Source: Rhodobacter sp. (GTDB lineage: Bacteria; Pseudomonadota; Alphaproteobacteria; Rhodobacterales; Rhodobacteraceae). From it: DNA of 64,000 nucleotides. Position 1 is the stretch's first letter. Each line of letters starts with the position of its first letter. Position numbers and translations under genes: made by a program. Of the stretch, positions 18,347-27,970 are shown in pieces. The notes below the pieces were generated by a model. It was not told the origin of the DNA, did not search any database, and saw nothing but the letters and a program-made list of their open reading frames with translations. The DNA is taken from the NCBI GenBank assembly GCA_016704435.1, contig JADJAB010000001.1:434001-498000 (forward strand), in the 5' to 3' direction.

Positions 18347-19287
18347 TCCGCTGATCCGGCCGAGCCGCTTGTCAAACGGTTCGAGACCGGCGGCGGCTGG
18401 CTGGCCCGGCCCCGGGCGATGCTGGCGGTGCGTGGCGTGTCGTTCTCCATCGCGCGGGGCGAGGTGGTCGGCGTGGTCGGCGAAAGCGGCTGCGGCAAGT
18501 CCACGCTGGCCCGGTTGATCCTGCGCCTGATCGAGCCGACGACCGGCCGCATCCTGTTTGACGGCCACGACCTGACCGGCCTGTCGCGCGGCGATCTGCG
18601 GCGCCTGAGGCGGCGCATGGCGATGGTGTTTCAGGACCCCTACGCCTCGCTCGATCCGCGCTTCACGCTGTCGGATGTGCTGGCCGAACCGTTTCAGGTG
18701 CAGGGCGAGGCACCGCCCAAGGGCCGGATTGCCGATCTTCTGGGTCAGGTCGGCCTGTCGGCGGCAATGGCGGGCAACTACCCGCATCAGCTTTCGGGCG
18801 GGCAGCGCCAGCGCGTCGGGATCGCCCGCGCTCTGGCCCAGGCGCCGGAATTCATCGTGCTGGATGAACCGACCGCCTCGCTGGACGTGTCGATCCAGGC
18901 GCAGATCATCGCGCTTCTGGCCGATCTGCGCGACCGGCTCGGGCTGACCTATCTCTTCATCAGCCACGACCTGGGCCTTGTGCGCTATTTCTGCGACCGG
19001 ATCGTGGTGATGTATCTGGGGCCGTGGTCCGAGTGCTGCCGCGTGCCGACGAAGCGCCGCGCCATCCCTATACAAGCGCGCTGATGGACAGCACCTTTTC
19101 TCCCGATCCGGCAAGCCGGCGCACCTTGCAGGCGCTGGAGGGAGAGGTGCCCTCGGCCTTCCATCTGCCCAAGGGATGCGCCTTTGCCGCGCGCTGCCCG
19201 CGCGCCTCGGACCGCTGCCGCGCCGAAGATCCGAAGCTGGCCGAGATTGCCCCCGGCCACCCCATCGCCTGTTTCCACCCGCTCTGA
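18339..19287 (+). pseudogene. DppF-like peptide transporter ATP-binding protein, frameshifted
   Basis: A second ATPase of about 315 residues. ATG 18339 begins MADPLIR, then the frame moves near 18,358 to AEPLVKRFETGGGW in the frame that carries Walker A GESGCGKSTLARL, signature QLSGGQRQRVGIARAL, Walker B VLDEPTASLD and H-loop FISHDLG. A second break near 19,020-19,040 (LGPWSECC in place of an expected LGRVVE-type segment) shifts to RADEAPRHPYTSALM and the C-terminal cysteine region CAFAARCPRASDRC. All family motifs are present, so the product is clear even though the frame is interrupted. Confidence 0.8.
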
Positions 19288-19297
19288 AAGGGATGCC

Positions 19298-20805
19298 ATG
19301 TCCTTCACCGTTCTCACAGCCGAGTTCGTCACCGAAAACAACACCTTCAAGAAGGGCCTGACAGAGCTGCATGATTTCGAGGTCGATACGCTGGTGGAAG
19401 GCGATGCCGCGCTGGCGATGCGCGGCGATGCCAACACCGAACTGGCCGGTTTCGCCGATGTCGCCGCCGACAAGGGCTGGCGGATGATCCACACGATTTC
19501 CGCCCATGCCTCGCCCTCCTGGCCGGTCTCGCGGGCCGCCTACGACCACATCGCCTGGGATGATCTGCCGGGCAATCGCGGCGCACAAAGGCCAGCTGGA
19601 CGGCATCCTCCTCAGCCTGCATGGCGCGCAGGTCTGCTGATTTCTGCGAGGATGGCGAGGGAGAGTTGTTGCGCCGGCTGCGCGCCATCACCGGGCCGGA
19701 AATGCCCATTTCCGTGACGCTGGACCTGCACGCCAACGCGACGAAGGCGATGGCCGAGGCGGCGCAGATCTGGGTGTCGTTCAAGACCTATCCGCATATC
19801 GACATGCGCGATTGCGGCCAGTTCGCCGCGCGGCTGCTGGACGACGCGATGGCGGGCAGGACCCGGCCCGCGACCCTGCGCCGCGACGTGCCGATGCTGG
19901 ACGAAGTGAATGCCGGGCGGTCCGACGCCGGGCCGATGGTCGCGCTCTATGAACAGGCCCGCAAGCAGGAGCAGGAGCCGGGAATCCTTTCGGTCTCGCT
20001 GAACGCGGGCTTTTCCGATGCCGATATTGCCGAAGTCGGCCCTGCCGTCTTCGTCACCTATGACACCGCCATTGCGGGCGCCGAAACCCGCGCCGCCGCC
20101 ATCGCCGATGCCCATGCCCGCGCAATCTGGGATGCCCGCCACAGCGCGGCGAACGTCTACCTTGAGGTGGCCGACGCGGTTGCCATCGCCAGGGACTTCG
20201 ACGCCGCAAAGGGGCCGCTGGTGATTGCCGACTATGCCGACAACCCCGGCTCCGGCGCATACGGCGATGCGACGAACCTGCTGGCGGCAATGCTTGATGC
20301 GGGGCTTTCCAACGCCGTTTTCGCGCCGATGATCGACCCCGAGGCCGCGCAGGAACTGCACCGCCACCGCGAGGGCGACAGCGTCACACTTGCCATCGGC
20401 GGCAAGAACGACCCGGCCTTCGGCGGCGGGCCGCTGGTCCTGACCGGAACGATCCGCAAGCTGTCGGACGGCGCCTTTCGCGGCGACGGGCCGATGCTGG
20501 GCGGGCTGGACCGCACCTATGGCAAGACGGCGGTGTTCCGGGTGGGCGGGATCGACATCCTGATCGTGTCGGAACGCGAACAGATGCTGGATCGCCAGCA
20601 GCTCTATGCCTTCGGCATCGACCCGACGGCGAAATCGGTGCTGGCGCTGAAAAGCATGCAGCATTTCCGCGCCGCGTTCGAGCCGATTGCCGGTCGGGTG
20701 ATCGTCTGCGACAGCGGCGCGCTGTCGACGCCGCAAATGTCGCGCCGCCCCTACCTGCGGGCGCGCCGCCCGATCTGGCCGCTGGACCCTGACACCACAT
20801 TCTGA
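19298..20805 (+). pseudogene. MlrC (microcystinase C) family M81 metallopeptidase, frameshifted
   Basis: About 500 residues of the M81 family: EFVTENNTF at the N terminus, GQLDGILLSLHGAQV with the metal-binding LHGA, then SVTLDLHANATKAMAEAA and the long C-terminal domain ending DSGALSTPQMS-like text. Frame changes near 19,572 and 19,640 separate three segments; from 19,640 to the stop at 20,805 the frame is intact. MlrC itself degrades a linear microcystin tetrapeptide; relatives next to Dpp importers probably cut imported peptides or amides with D-residues, which fits the racemase nearby. Substrate is inference. It ends the dpp operon, 34 bases before a convergent kinase gene. Confidence 0.8.
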
Positions 20806-20838
20806 CCGGCCGCCCTTGCGGGCCAGGGGCCGTTGCGG

Positions 20839-22184
20839 TCAGCCCGCAGTGCCCTGCGGATTGACCGGCAGCCGCAGCCGGGCGTCAAAGCCGCTCTTTC
20901 CGCCGGGGCGGGGGGAGCGCAGGACAAGGCGCGTTGAGATCCGCTCGGCCATCGCCGCAACGATGGCAAGGCCAAGTCCGCTGCCGTCGCCGGTGGCCGT
21001 GCCGCGTTCGAACCGGTTCGCCAGCTGGTCAAGGGTGGCAGGCGGAACGACCGGCCCGCCGTTCGCCACGCTGAAGGTGCCGTCCTCGTCCAGCTTCACC
21101 TCGACCGGCTCGTCGGGCGATCCGTGGCGCAGGGCGTTCTCGACGAGATTGCGGCAGATGATCCCGAAGGCGTCGGGGTCAAGGTCCGACAGCACCGGCC
21201 GCGCCGGCAGGTGGCTGACGATCCGGTCTGCCCACGGCAGACGGGCAAGGTCCTGCAGGACGATTCCGGCAACCGCCCGCAGGTCCGTGCTGTGGTCCAG
21301 CAGCAGCGGGCCACCTTCGGCTCGTGCCAGTTGCAGCAGACGCTCGGACATCCGGGTCAGCCGCTTCAGCGCGCTCTCGATTTCGCCGGCGCGTTTCGCG
21401 ACATCGGCATCGCCGGTCTCGGCGGCCAGCCGTTGCGCCTGCGCGATGGCCCCGGCCAGCGGCGTGCGCAACTCATGCGCGGCATTGGCGGCAAAGCTGC
21501 GCTCGGCCTCGAAAGCGTCCTTCAGCCGTTGCAAAAGGCGTTCAGGGTGGTGGCTACCGGCAGGATCTCGGCCGGCAAATCGGCTGTCGGCAGCGGCGCA
21601 AGGTCGCGCACCTGACGCGCCTCAAGCCGCTGACGGAACCGTCGCAATGGCGAAAGGCTGGCCCGCGCGGCCAGTACCACGGCAACAAGCATCAGCGGGA
21701 TCATCACCAAGAGCGGCAGGCCCAGCCCGATCTGGATCTGCCGGGCCACCGCCGCACGGTGATCCAGCGGTTCGGCGACCGAAATCCGCACGCTGCCCTG
21801 CACGGCGTCGTCATTGTAGATCCGGTGCGTCGCGGTCTGCCGGAAGCCCTGCCCGTCATAGGGCGGAAACGCCGCCAGATCGGCGGCATGCGATTGCAGC
21901 AGCACCCGGCCGGTCTGGTCGCGCACGACATAGGTAAAGTACTCGTCATGGTCACGGATCGCGCCAAGGCGCTGGGTCACGCCGTCAACCTCGCGGCCCA
22001 GGATATCGACGACGGCCAGAGGCAGGATGCGCTGCGCCGTCTCTTCCAGCGCGGAATCGAAGACCTCTCCCATCTCGTGCCGGACCAGCACGGTGGTCAG
22101 CGATGCGGCAGCGATCCACAGCAGCGACAGCAGCACGCCCAGCGACAGCGCCAGCCTTGCCTGAAGGCTGCCGGGACGCTTCAT
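20839..22184 (-). pseudogene. sensor histidine kinase, one frameshift
   Basis: A membrane kinase of about 448 residues: a first membrane helix (LALSLGVLLSLLWIAAASL), a periplasmic sensor segment, a second helix (LPLLVMIPLMLVAVVLAA), a HAMP-like linker, then the dimerisation helix with the phosphorylated His in AANAAHELRTPLAG and the ATPase domain (NLVENALRHG; GDGSGLGLAIVAAM). The frame breaks once at about 21,535, where a TTTT run after GCC appears one base short. Its ATG overlaps the regulator stop as ATGA. It resembles QseC/PmrB-type kinases and is paired with the downstream-listed regulator. Confidence 0.82.
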
Positions 22185-22840
22185 GGCCGGCCCAGCCGAT
22201 AACCAAGCCCGCGCTCGGTTTCGACGACATGCGCGCCCAGTTTCTTGCGCAACCGGCTGACATGCACCTCGATCGCGTTGCTTTCGACCTCGGCCTCGAA
22301 GGCATAGAGCTTTTCTTCCAGCTGCGCCTTGGACAGCAGCTGGCCGGGGCGGGCCAGAAACGCCTCGAACAAGGCCCATTCGCGGGCGGTCAGCGGAACC
22401 GGCCTTCCGTCGCGGTGAACGCTGCGTTGGGCCAGATCGACGTCCAGCGCGCCATGGCTGATGATCGGATTGGGGTTGCCGGAATAGCGCCGCGCGACCG
22501 ATCCGATCCGCGCCGACAGCTCGGCCAGATCGAACGGCTTGACGAGGTAGTCGTCGGCACCGGCGTTCAGCCCCTCGATCCGGTCCGACACCTGATCCAG
22601 CGCGGTCAGCACGATCACCGGCGTCACGTCGCCTCTGGCGCGCAGAGACCTGAGGAAACCGATCCCACGGCCGTCCGGCAACATCAGGTCCAGAAGGATC
22701 AGGTCATAGGCCGTGCCGGACACCGCATCCCCGGCCGAGTCCAGCCGGATCACCCAGTCGGCCGAATGACCATCGCCGGCGATCTGGTCGCGCACGGCGG
22801 CCCCCAGAACGGTATCGTCCTCGATCAGCAGGATGCGCAT
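22181..22840 (-). CDS. OmpR/PhoB-family response regulator
   Basis: A 219-residue regulator: receiver domain (RILLIEDDTVLG, phospho-acceptor Asp in LILLDLMLPDG, Lys in DYLVKPFDL) and a winged-helix DNA-binding domain from ~130 (PLTAREWALFEAFLARPG; SNAIEVHVSRLRKKLGA). ATG at complement 22840 begins the receiver directly. It precedes and overlaps the kinase gene and is divergent, across 145 bases, from the PepSY gene of the redox block, so control of that block by this pair is likely. Confidence 0.92.
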   Translation of the reverse strand: MRILLIEDDTVLGAAVRDQIAGDGHSADWVIRLDSAGDAVSGTAYDLILLDLMLPDGRGIGFLRSLRARGDVTPVIVLTALDQVSDRIEGLNAGADDYLVKPFDLAELSARIGSVARRYSGNPNPIISHGALDVDLAQRSVHRDGRPVPLTAREWALFEAFLARPGQLLSKAQLEEKLYAFEAEVESNAIEVHVSRLRKKLGAHVVETERGLGYRLGRP

Positions 22841-22985
22841 GCCCGTCCCCGTTTCTGCCTGCCACGACCCACCCTTGCCGGCCAGTCTGACGCAAGACTG
22901 ACAGCGGCGACCCCGCGCCTTCAGGTTGCCGTCAGCTTTGCGGCGCAAGGTTTGCCGAGGATGGCCGTGACGGGGAGTGTGACGC

Positions 22986-23231
22986 ATGCGGAAAACACTG
23001 ACAATGCTTGCCTTTCTTTTGGTGCTGCCGGCCGGTATGGCAATCGCCGACGATGACTGCCTCGCCCCCATGGCCGACTGGCAACCGCGCGAGGCGGTGG
23101 TTCGGCTTGCCGCCGAGAACGGCTGGACCATCCGGCGGATCAAGATCGACGACGGCTGCTATGAAATCGACGGCAGCGACGCCGAGGGCCGCCACATCGA
23201 GGTCAAGGTGCATCCCGCCACCCTCAGGTGA
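22986..23231 (+). CDS. small exported PepSY-domain protein
   Basis: The open frame gives 81 residues: signal peptide (MRKTLTMLAFLLVLPAGMAIA, cleaved after AMA/IA-like site) and one PepSY-like domain (PREAVVRLAAENGWTIRRIK; CYEIDGSDAEGRHIEVKVHP). The reading frame ends at TGA 23229, but one frame over the family text goes on (QVIEIEFENGDKTREG) to a stop at 23302, so the natural protein is probably ~105 residues and one base is missing near 23,224. Such proteins accompany QseBC-like systems and haem/flavin reductases; their exact job is unknown. Confidence 0.75.
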   Translation: MRKTLTMLAFLLVLPAGMAIADDDCLAPMADWQPREAVVRLAAENGWTIRRIKIDDGCYEIDGSDAEGRHIEVKVHPATLR

Positions 23232-23493
23232 TCGAGATCGAATTCGAAAACGGCGACAAGACCCGCGAGGGACGCGAAACCGGGGACCGGTCCGACGATT
23301 GACCAGCGAGTCCCGACCCGAAAGACAGGGCCGGGTCCGGCAAGCTGCCGATCCGGCCTTTGCATTGATGTCCCGGCAATCCGCGGCGCGCGCTTCCTTC
23401 CTGACGGCAAGCTGAAGCAGGTCCGCCCGATCCGTCAGGAACCGCTCAGGTCGCCGCGCCAGAATCAACCCAGCAGACAAGAGGAGCCCCTGC

Positions 23494-23856
23494 CATGAAG
23501 CTGAAGACCCTTGCCCTCCTTGCGGCCTCGACCGGCCGGCCGGTCCCGCCGATGACGCTTCCGCCTGGTGTCGTTGGCCACCTCGGCAGAACGCGCGCGG
23601 ACTGCGGCGGCGCAGGAAAACGGTGCTCGACCGTAGCCGGAAGGGCGCTGCCCTGGTCTTCGCCAGCGGTCGACGGGCGACGACGACGACGCGCGATCTC
23701 GATGCCACGATGACGACGATGATGATGATTGCGACGACGGCGATGACGACGATTGCCGCGGTCGTGCGCGCAACCCCCGCGCCCCGGCCGTTGCACGCCG
23801 CCGCCCAAACGGCCTGTTCGGCGACGGGGCGCCGCCGCGGCGTCAAGGTGAACTGA
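23494..23856 (+). CDS. exported Asp-rich small protein, frame uncertain
   Basis: After a ribosome site (AAGAGGAGCCCC) the sequence MKLKTLALLAAST starts a signal peptide. The stretch at about 23,676-23,757 is a GAC/GAT-rich run; in one frame it encodes clusters of aspartate (DDDD, then HDDDDDDCDDGDDDDC) followed by an Arg/Pro-rich part and, after another shift, GVKVN at the TGA of 23,856. No single frame is open through all of it, so the protein cannot be written with confidence. An acidic, cysteine-containing periplasmic protein between PepSY and DUF2271 genes is the best reading; possible metal binding is inference. Confidence 0.4.
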   Translation, partial: HEAEDPCPPCGLDRPAGPADDASAWCRWPPRQNARGLRRRRKTVLDRSRKGAALVFASGRRATTTTRDLDATMTTMMMIATTAMTTIAAVVRATPAPRPLHAAAQTACSATGRRRGVKVN

Positions 23857-23897
23857 ACCGCCGCATCCCTCGATTGTCTTCTGAAAGGACACCCCCG

Positions 23898-24381
23898 ATG
23901 AAATCGCTTCTCTCGCACCCTTGCGCTGACCACCGCGCTGACGCTTCCCGGCCTGGCGCTGGCCCGGCCCGTCACGCTGAACACGACGCTGAAGAACTAC
24001 GGCGGAGACGGTGCCTACCTGGTGCTTTATGTCACCGATGCCTCCGGGGCCTATGCGGGCAGCCTGTGGATGGCCGGTGGCAAGTCGAAGTATTACGAGC
24101 ATCTGTCGGACTGGTATCGCGCCACCGGCGGCGATCCGGCCCAGATCGACGGCATCACCGGCGCCAGTGTCGGGGCGGGCAGGTCGCTGGAAATCACCCT
24201 CGACCTGTCGGATGCGCTGTTCGACGCGGGCTATACGCTGCACATCGACGCCGCGGTCGAGGAGATGCGCGACAGCCCGAACGAGATCGCCGTCCCCCTG
24301 ACCACGCAGGGCGCGGGCACCCCGGTGCCGGGCGCCGCTATATCGCCAGCTTCAGCTACTCCTGTGAGGACGGGCCGATGA
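23898..24381 (+). pseudogene. DUF2271-domain periplasmic protein with flavinylation-like motif, frameshifted
   Basis: About 160 residues. Start MKSLL, a frame change near 23,910, then the signal peptide rest LALTTALTLPGLALA and the domain VTLNTTLKNYGGDGAYLVLY, SLWMAGGKSKYYEHLSDWY and DPAQIDGITGASVGAGRSL. DGITGAS fits the D-x-x-x-G-A-S/T pattern at which ApbE links FMN through a Ser/Thr. A second shift near 24,338 restores YIASFSYSCEDG at the end. DUF2271 genes are known to travel with ApbE and PepSY reductases, as here (reductase 24,378 and apbE 26,553). Role as a flavinylated periplasmic electron carrier is inferred. Confidence 0.72.
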
Positions 24382-26572
24382 TCCGCGTCTTCACCGCTGG
24401 CCGGGGCTGCTGGCCCCTGGCCCTGTCACCGTCCTGGCGCTCAGCGGGGCGGCGCTGTCGGTCTTTCCCTGGCCGAGCGCCTGGCCGCGCCGCAGGCCGA
24501 GGCCGGGCTGAGCGTGGCCGATCTGGCCGCGCGGATCCAGGCCGCCCATCCGGGGTCGAGCAGATCCGGCGCGCGCCTTCGGGGCGGATCACCGCCTAGT
24601 GGTTCGACGGCGGCACGCCGGGCGCGGCGGTGATCGACCCGGCGACCGGCAGGGGCGGCGCCTCGGCCGATCCCGAACCCGGTCGAACGCTGGCTGACCA
24701 ACCTGCACCGCTCGCTGTTTCTTGGCGATGGCGGGCGCCTCGCCATGGCGGCGGGGGCGGCGGCGTTGCTGGTCCTGTCGCTGTCCGGGGTGGCGCTGGT
24801 CGCGCGGCGTGCGGGCGGCTGGCGGCACTGGTTCGCGCCGCTGCGCGGGCCGCTGGCCGGGCGGCTGCATGCCGAAATCGCCCGGATCGCGGTGATCGGC
24901 TTTGTCCTGTCGTCGACCACGGCCCTGTGGATGACCGCCTCGACCTTCGACCTGCTGCCCGACGGCGCCGGTGCCCCGGCCGGCCGAGCGGTCAGCGGGC
25001 AGACCGGCGCTCGCCGCTGACCGGATGGCCCTGCTGCGGAGACCCCGGTCGCCGAGCTGCGCGAGCTGAGTTTCCCTATCCCGGCGACGCCGGCGATGTC
25101 TTCACGCTGAAGACCGACCAGGGAAGCGGCACGCTGGACCAGGGCACCGGCGCGGTTCTGTCCTGGGCCGGGCTGACCGGCTGGCAGCGCGTCTCCGAGA
25201 CCGTCTACATGCTGCACACCGGTCAGGGCGCGGCGGCGCTGGGGCTGTTGCTGGGGCTGGCGGCGCTTGCCGTGCCGCTGATGGCCGGGACGGGTGTCCT
25301 GCTCTGGCTGACCGGGCGGCGCGGCAGGCCGCGAATCCGCGCCAACCAGCCGGCCGCACGGGCCGAGACGATCCTGCTGGTCGGCAGCGAAGGTGGCAGC
25401 ACCTGGGGATTCGCGGCCACCCTGCACAAGGCGCTGACAGCGGCCGGGCAAAGCGTGCATGCCGCGCCGATGTCGGCCTTCGACCCGGCCCGCCACCAGC
25501 GCCGAGCGGATCATCGTCCTGGCCGCCACCTATGGCGACGGCGACGCGCCGGCCTCGGCCAAGGGGTTCCTCGACCGGCTGGCGCCGGCGGCGCCCCACG
25601 GCGCCGCTGGCCGTCCTGGGCTTTGGCGACCGCAGTTTTCCCGCCTATTGCGCCTTCGCCGCAGGTGGTGGCCGCAGCCGCCGCGGCCAAGGGCTGGCCC
25701 AAGCCTCTGCCCCTCGACACCGTGGACCGCCAGTCGCCGCAGGATTTCGCCCGCTGGGGCCGTGCGCTGGGGCAGGCGCTGGGGATCGACCTGGAGCTGG
25801 CCCACCAGCCGGCGCGCCGCCGCCAAGACGCTCACCCTGGTCTCGCGCCGCGACCATGGCGCCGAGGTGCAGGCTCCGACCGCGATCCTGCGCTTTGCGC
25901 TGCCGAGGGTGACCAGCTGGCAACGGCTGACCGGGGCGGGGTTCGGGCGCTTTCAGGCGGGCGACCTGCTGGGCATCCTGCCCGAAGGTTCGGCCGTGCC
26001 TCGGTTCTATTCGCTCGCCTCCGGCCACAAGGACGGCTTTGTCGAGATCGTGGTGCGAAAGCTTCCCGGCGGGCTGTGCTCCGGTCAGCTTCTGGCGTTG
26101 GAGCCGGGGCACACCGTGCCCGCCTTCCTGCGCCGCAACCCGGGCTTTCCAGGCCGGGCGAGGGCCGGCGCCGCTGATCCTGATCGGTGCCGGCACCGGG
26201 ATCGGCCCGCTTGCCGGGCTGATCCGGTCCAATAGCGGGCGCCGGCAGGTCCACCTGTTCTTCGGCATGCGCCACCCCGACAGCGATTTCCTTTATGCCG
26301 GGGAACTGGCGGTCTGGCAGCGAGAAGGTCGTCTGGCACGGCTGGTCACCGCGGTGTCGCGCGGGGCCCGGCCGCACCATGTGCAGGACGCGCTGCGCAA
26401 TGAGGGGGCCGTGGTTGCCCGGCTGATCGCCCAAGGCGCGCGGGTCATGGTCTGCGGCGGGCGCGACATGGCCGCCGGGGTCGCGGCGGCGCTGGCCGAT
26501 ATCCTGGCGCCTGCCGGGCTGACGCCGGTGACGCTGAAGGCAGAGGGGCGCTATGTCGAAGATGTCTACTGA
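24378..26572 (+). pseudogene. PepSY-type membrane reductase with flavodoxin and FAD/NADPH domains, frameshifted
   Basis: About 730 residues if frames are joined. N-terminal PepSY-associated membrane region: MIRVF, SVADLAARIQAAHPG, ERWLTNLHRSLFLGDGGRLA, helices AMAAGAAALLVLSLSGVALV and IARIAVIGFVLSSTTALW. Then SETVYMLHTGQGAAALG and a further helix pair, a flavodoxin-like domain (ETILLVGSEGGSTWGFAATL; AATYGDGDAPASAKGFLDRL) and a ferredoxin-NADP-reductase-like module (PRFYSLASG for FAD; LILIGAGTGIGPLAGLI, FFGMRHPDSDFLY and VMVCGG for NADPH). At least six frame changes lie between 24,400 and 26,170. It would pass electrons from cytoplasmic NADPH across the membrane to the flavinylated partner. 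Confidence 0.75.
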
Positions 26573-27496
26573 CGTGACGCGCCTTGCGCTGAACGGCCCG
26601 ACCATGGGCACGCGCTGGTCGGCGCTGTTCATCGCCGCACCGGGGATTGACACCGGCGCCCATGTGGGCCGCGCTTCAGGCTGCGGTGGACGAGGTGGAC
26701 GCGCAGATGTCCACATGGAAGCCGGACAGCGACTTGATGCGCCTCAACGCGGCGCCGGTGGGCGAATGGCTGCGGTGCCGCACCGCTGGCCGAGGTGCTG
26801 CGCCTGGGGCTGGAGATCGGCCAGGCCTCGGGCGGAGCCTTCGACATCGGCATGGGCGATGCGGTGCGCGCTGGGGTTCGGGCCCGGCCCGCGGCGCCCG
26901 ACCGCATCCGCGCGGCGATGGCGGCGCCGCGCCCCGGCGCATGAACTGCTGGAGCTCGACGGCGACCGGCTGCGCAAGCGCGCCCCGATCGCGCTCGACC
27001 TGAACGGCATCGCCAAGGGCTACGGCGCGGACCGGCTGGCCGAGACGCTGCGCTCCTTCGGCATCGGCGCGGCACTGGTCGGCATCGACGGCGAGATGCG
27101 GGCCATGGGCCTGCGGCCCGACGGCGCGCCCTGGACCATCGCGGTCGAGGCACCCGACCCGGACCGCCGCGCGCCGCATCCCATCCTTGCGCTGCACGAT
27201 GCCGCCGTGGCCACCTCGGGCGACTACCGCCACTAGGTCAAGGTGCAGGGCCGCCGCCTGTCGCACACGATGGACCCGCCGCGCCGCGCCGCTGCCCGCG
27301 CCGCCCGCCTCGGTCACCGTGGTCGCCCGCACCTGCGCCGAGGCCGACGCCTGGGCCACCGCGCTGATGGTGCTGGGGGCGCCGACGCCGGCGCGGCGCT
27401 GGCCCGGCGGCGCGGGCTCGACGCCCTTTTCCTGCTGCCGGCGCGGCGAGGTGGCGTTCAGGCGAGCGGCGTCAGGAGGCTGTTTGGCGAGGTTGA
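26553..27496 (+). pseudogene. apbE: ApbE-family FAD:protein FMN transferase, frameshifted and with an internal stop
   Basis: An ApbE homologue of about 310 residues. It overlaps the reductase 3' end. Family text: LNGPTMGTRW at the start, ALQAAVDEVDAQMSTWKPDS, GGAFDIGMGDAVR, ALDLNGIAKGYGADRLAETL, VGIDGEMRAMG, ATSGDYRH and SHTMDP. Several frame changes occur (about 26,660, 26,775, 26,870, 26,930, 27,270 onwards), and a TAG at 27,235-27,237 directly follows SGDYRH where Trp or Phe is expected. The end is set at a TGA (27,494) that gives the usual length. It would attach FMN to the DUF2271 protein. No signal peptide is evident, though the enzyme acts outside the cytoplasm in other bacteria. Confidence 0.72.
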
Positions 27497-27529
27497 CCCG
27501 CCGAAGGCCCGGCAGTTGCCAGGCGCAGA

Positions 27530-27931
27530 TCAGAGCGCGCCGGTTCTGGCAGCCAAGCGCAGCGCGATTGCGGCGATCACGCCCCAGACGGCGGACCGGA
27601 GGGCAAGGGCCCAGATCGTGCGCTGCTCATAGGCGCCTCCCGTCAGCACGTGGCCCCAGAAGGCGACCATGATCCCCAGCGTCGAGACCACGATGGCGAC
27701 CGCCAGCCAGACCGCCCAGCGATGCCGGAGGAACAGCCCGACCCCGGCGGCGACATAGGCGAAGCCGGCGAGGAAGTTGAACCACAGGACGAAGGGCACG
27801 GCAGCACCTACCGCCGCCCGCGCCTCGGCCCCGCCGAACAGGGCACGGCCCCCGGAAAAGATGGTCAGCGCCCCGAACAGCACCGCCACGATGGCGGCGA
27901 TCAGCAAGGCGGGTCTGCGGTTGGCGGTCAT
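27530..27931 (-). CDS. small four-helix membrane protein
   Basis: A 133-residue protein with four hydrophobic segments (residues ~8-28, 44-64, 70-90 and 108-128) and short charged loops. The frame is intact, in contrast to the genes just to its left. I do not recognise a family; similar small proteins sit next to redox or heavy-metal loci in Rhodobacteraceae. It is convergent with apbE (34 bases) and lies 39 bases downstream of phaC on the same strand, so it might be cotranscribed with phaC. Confidence 0.65.
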   Translation of the reverse strand: MTANRRPALLIAAIVAVLFGALTIFSGGRALFGGAEARAAVGAAVPFVLWFNFLAGFAYVAAGVGLFLRHRWAVWLAVAIVVSTLGIMVAFWGHVLTGGAYEQRTIWALALRSAVWGVIAAIALRLAARTGAL

Positions 27932-27970
27932 TTTCCGATCTCCTGTAGTTGCACCAGTTCCACTGGCGGT

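Noticed and set aside
14003..20805. True pseudogene cluster from loss of the dpp-mlrC function
   Set aside because: Kept as a possibility, but breaks are single bases, many at short runs, with the protein text otherwise intact, and similar breaks hit unrelated loci nearby.
23676..23757. GAC/GAT-rich run as a microsatellite or CRISPR-like repeat
   Set aside because: No regular repeat-spacer pattern; the triplets are better explained as codons for aspartate clusters.
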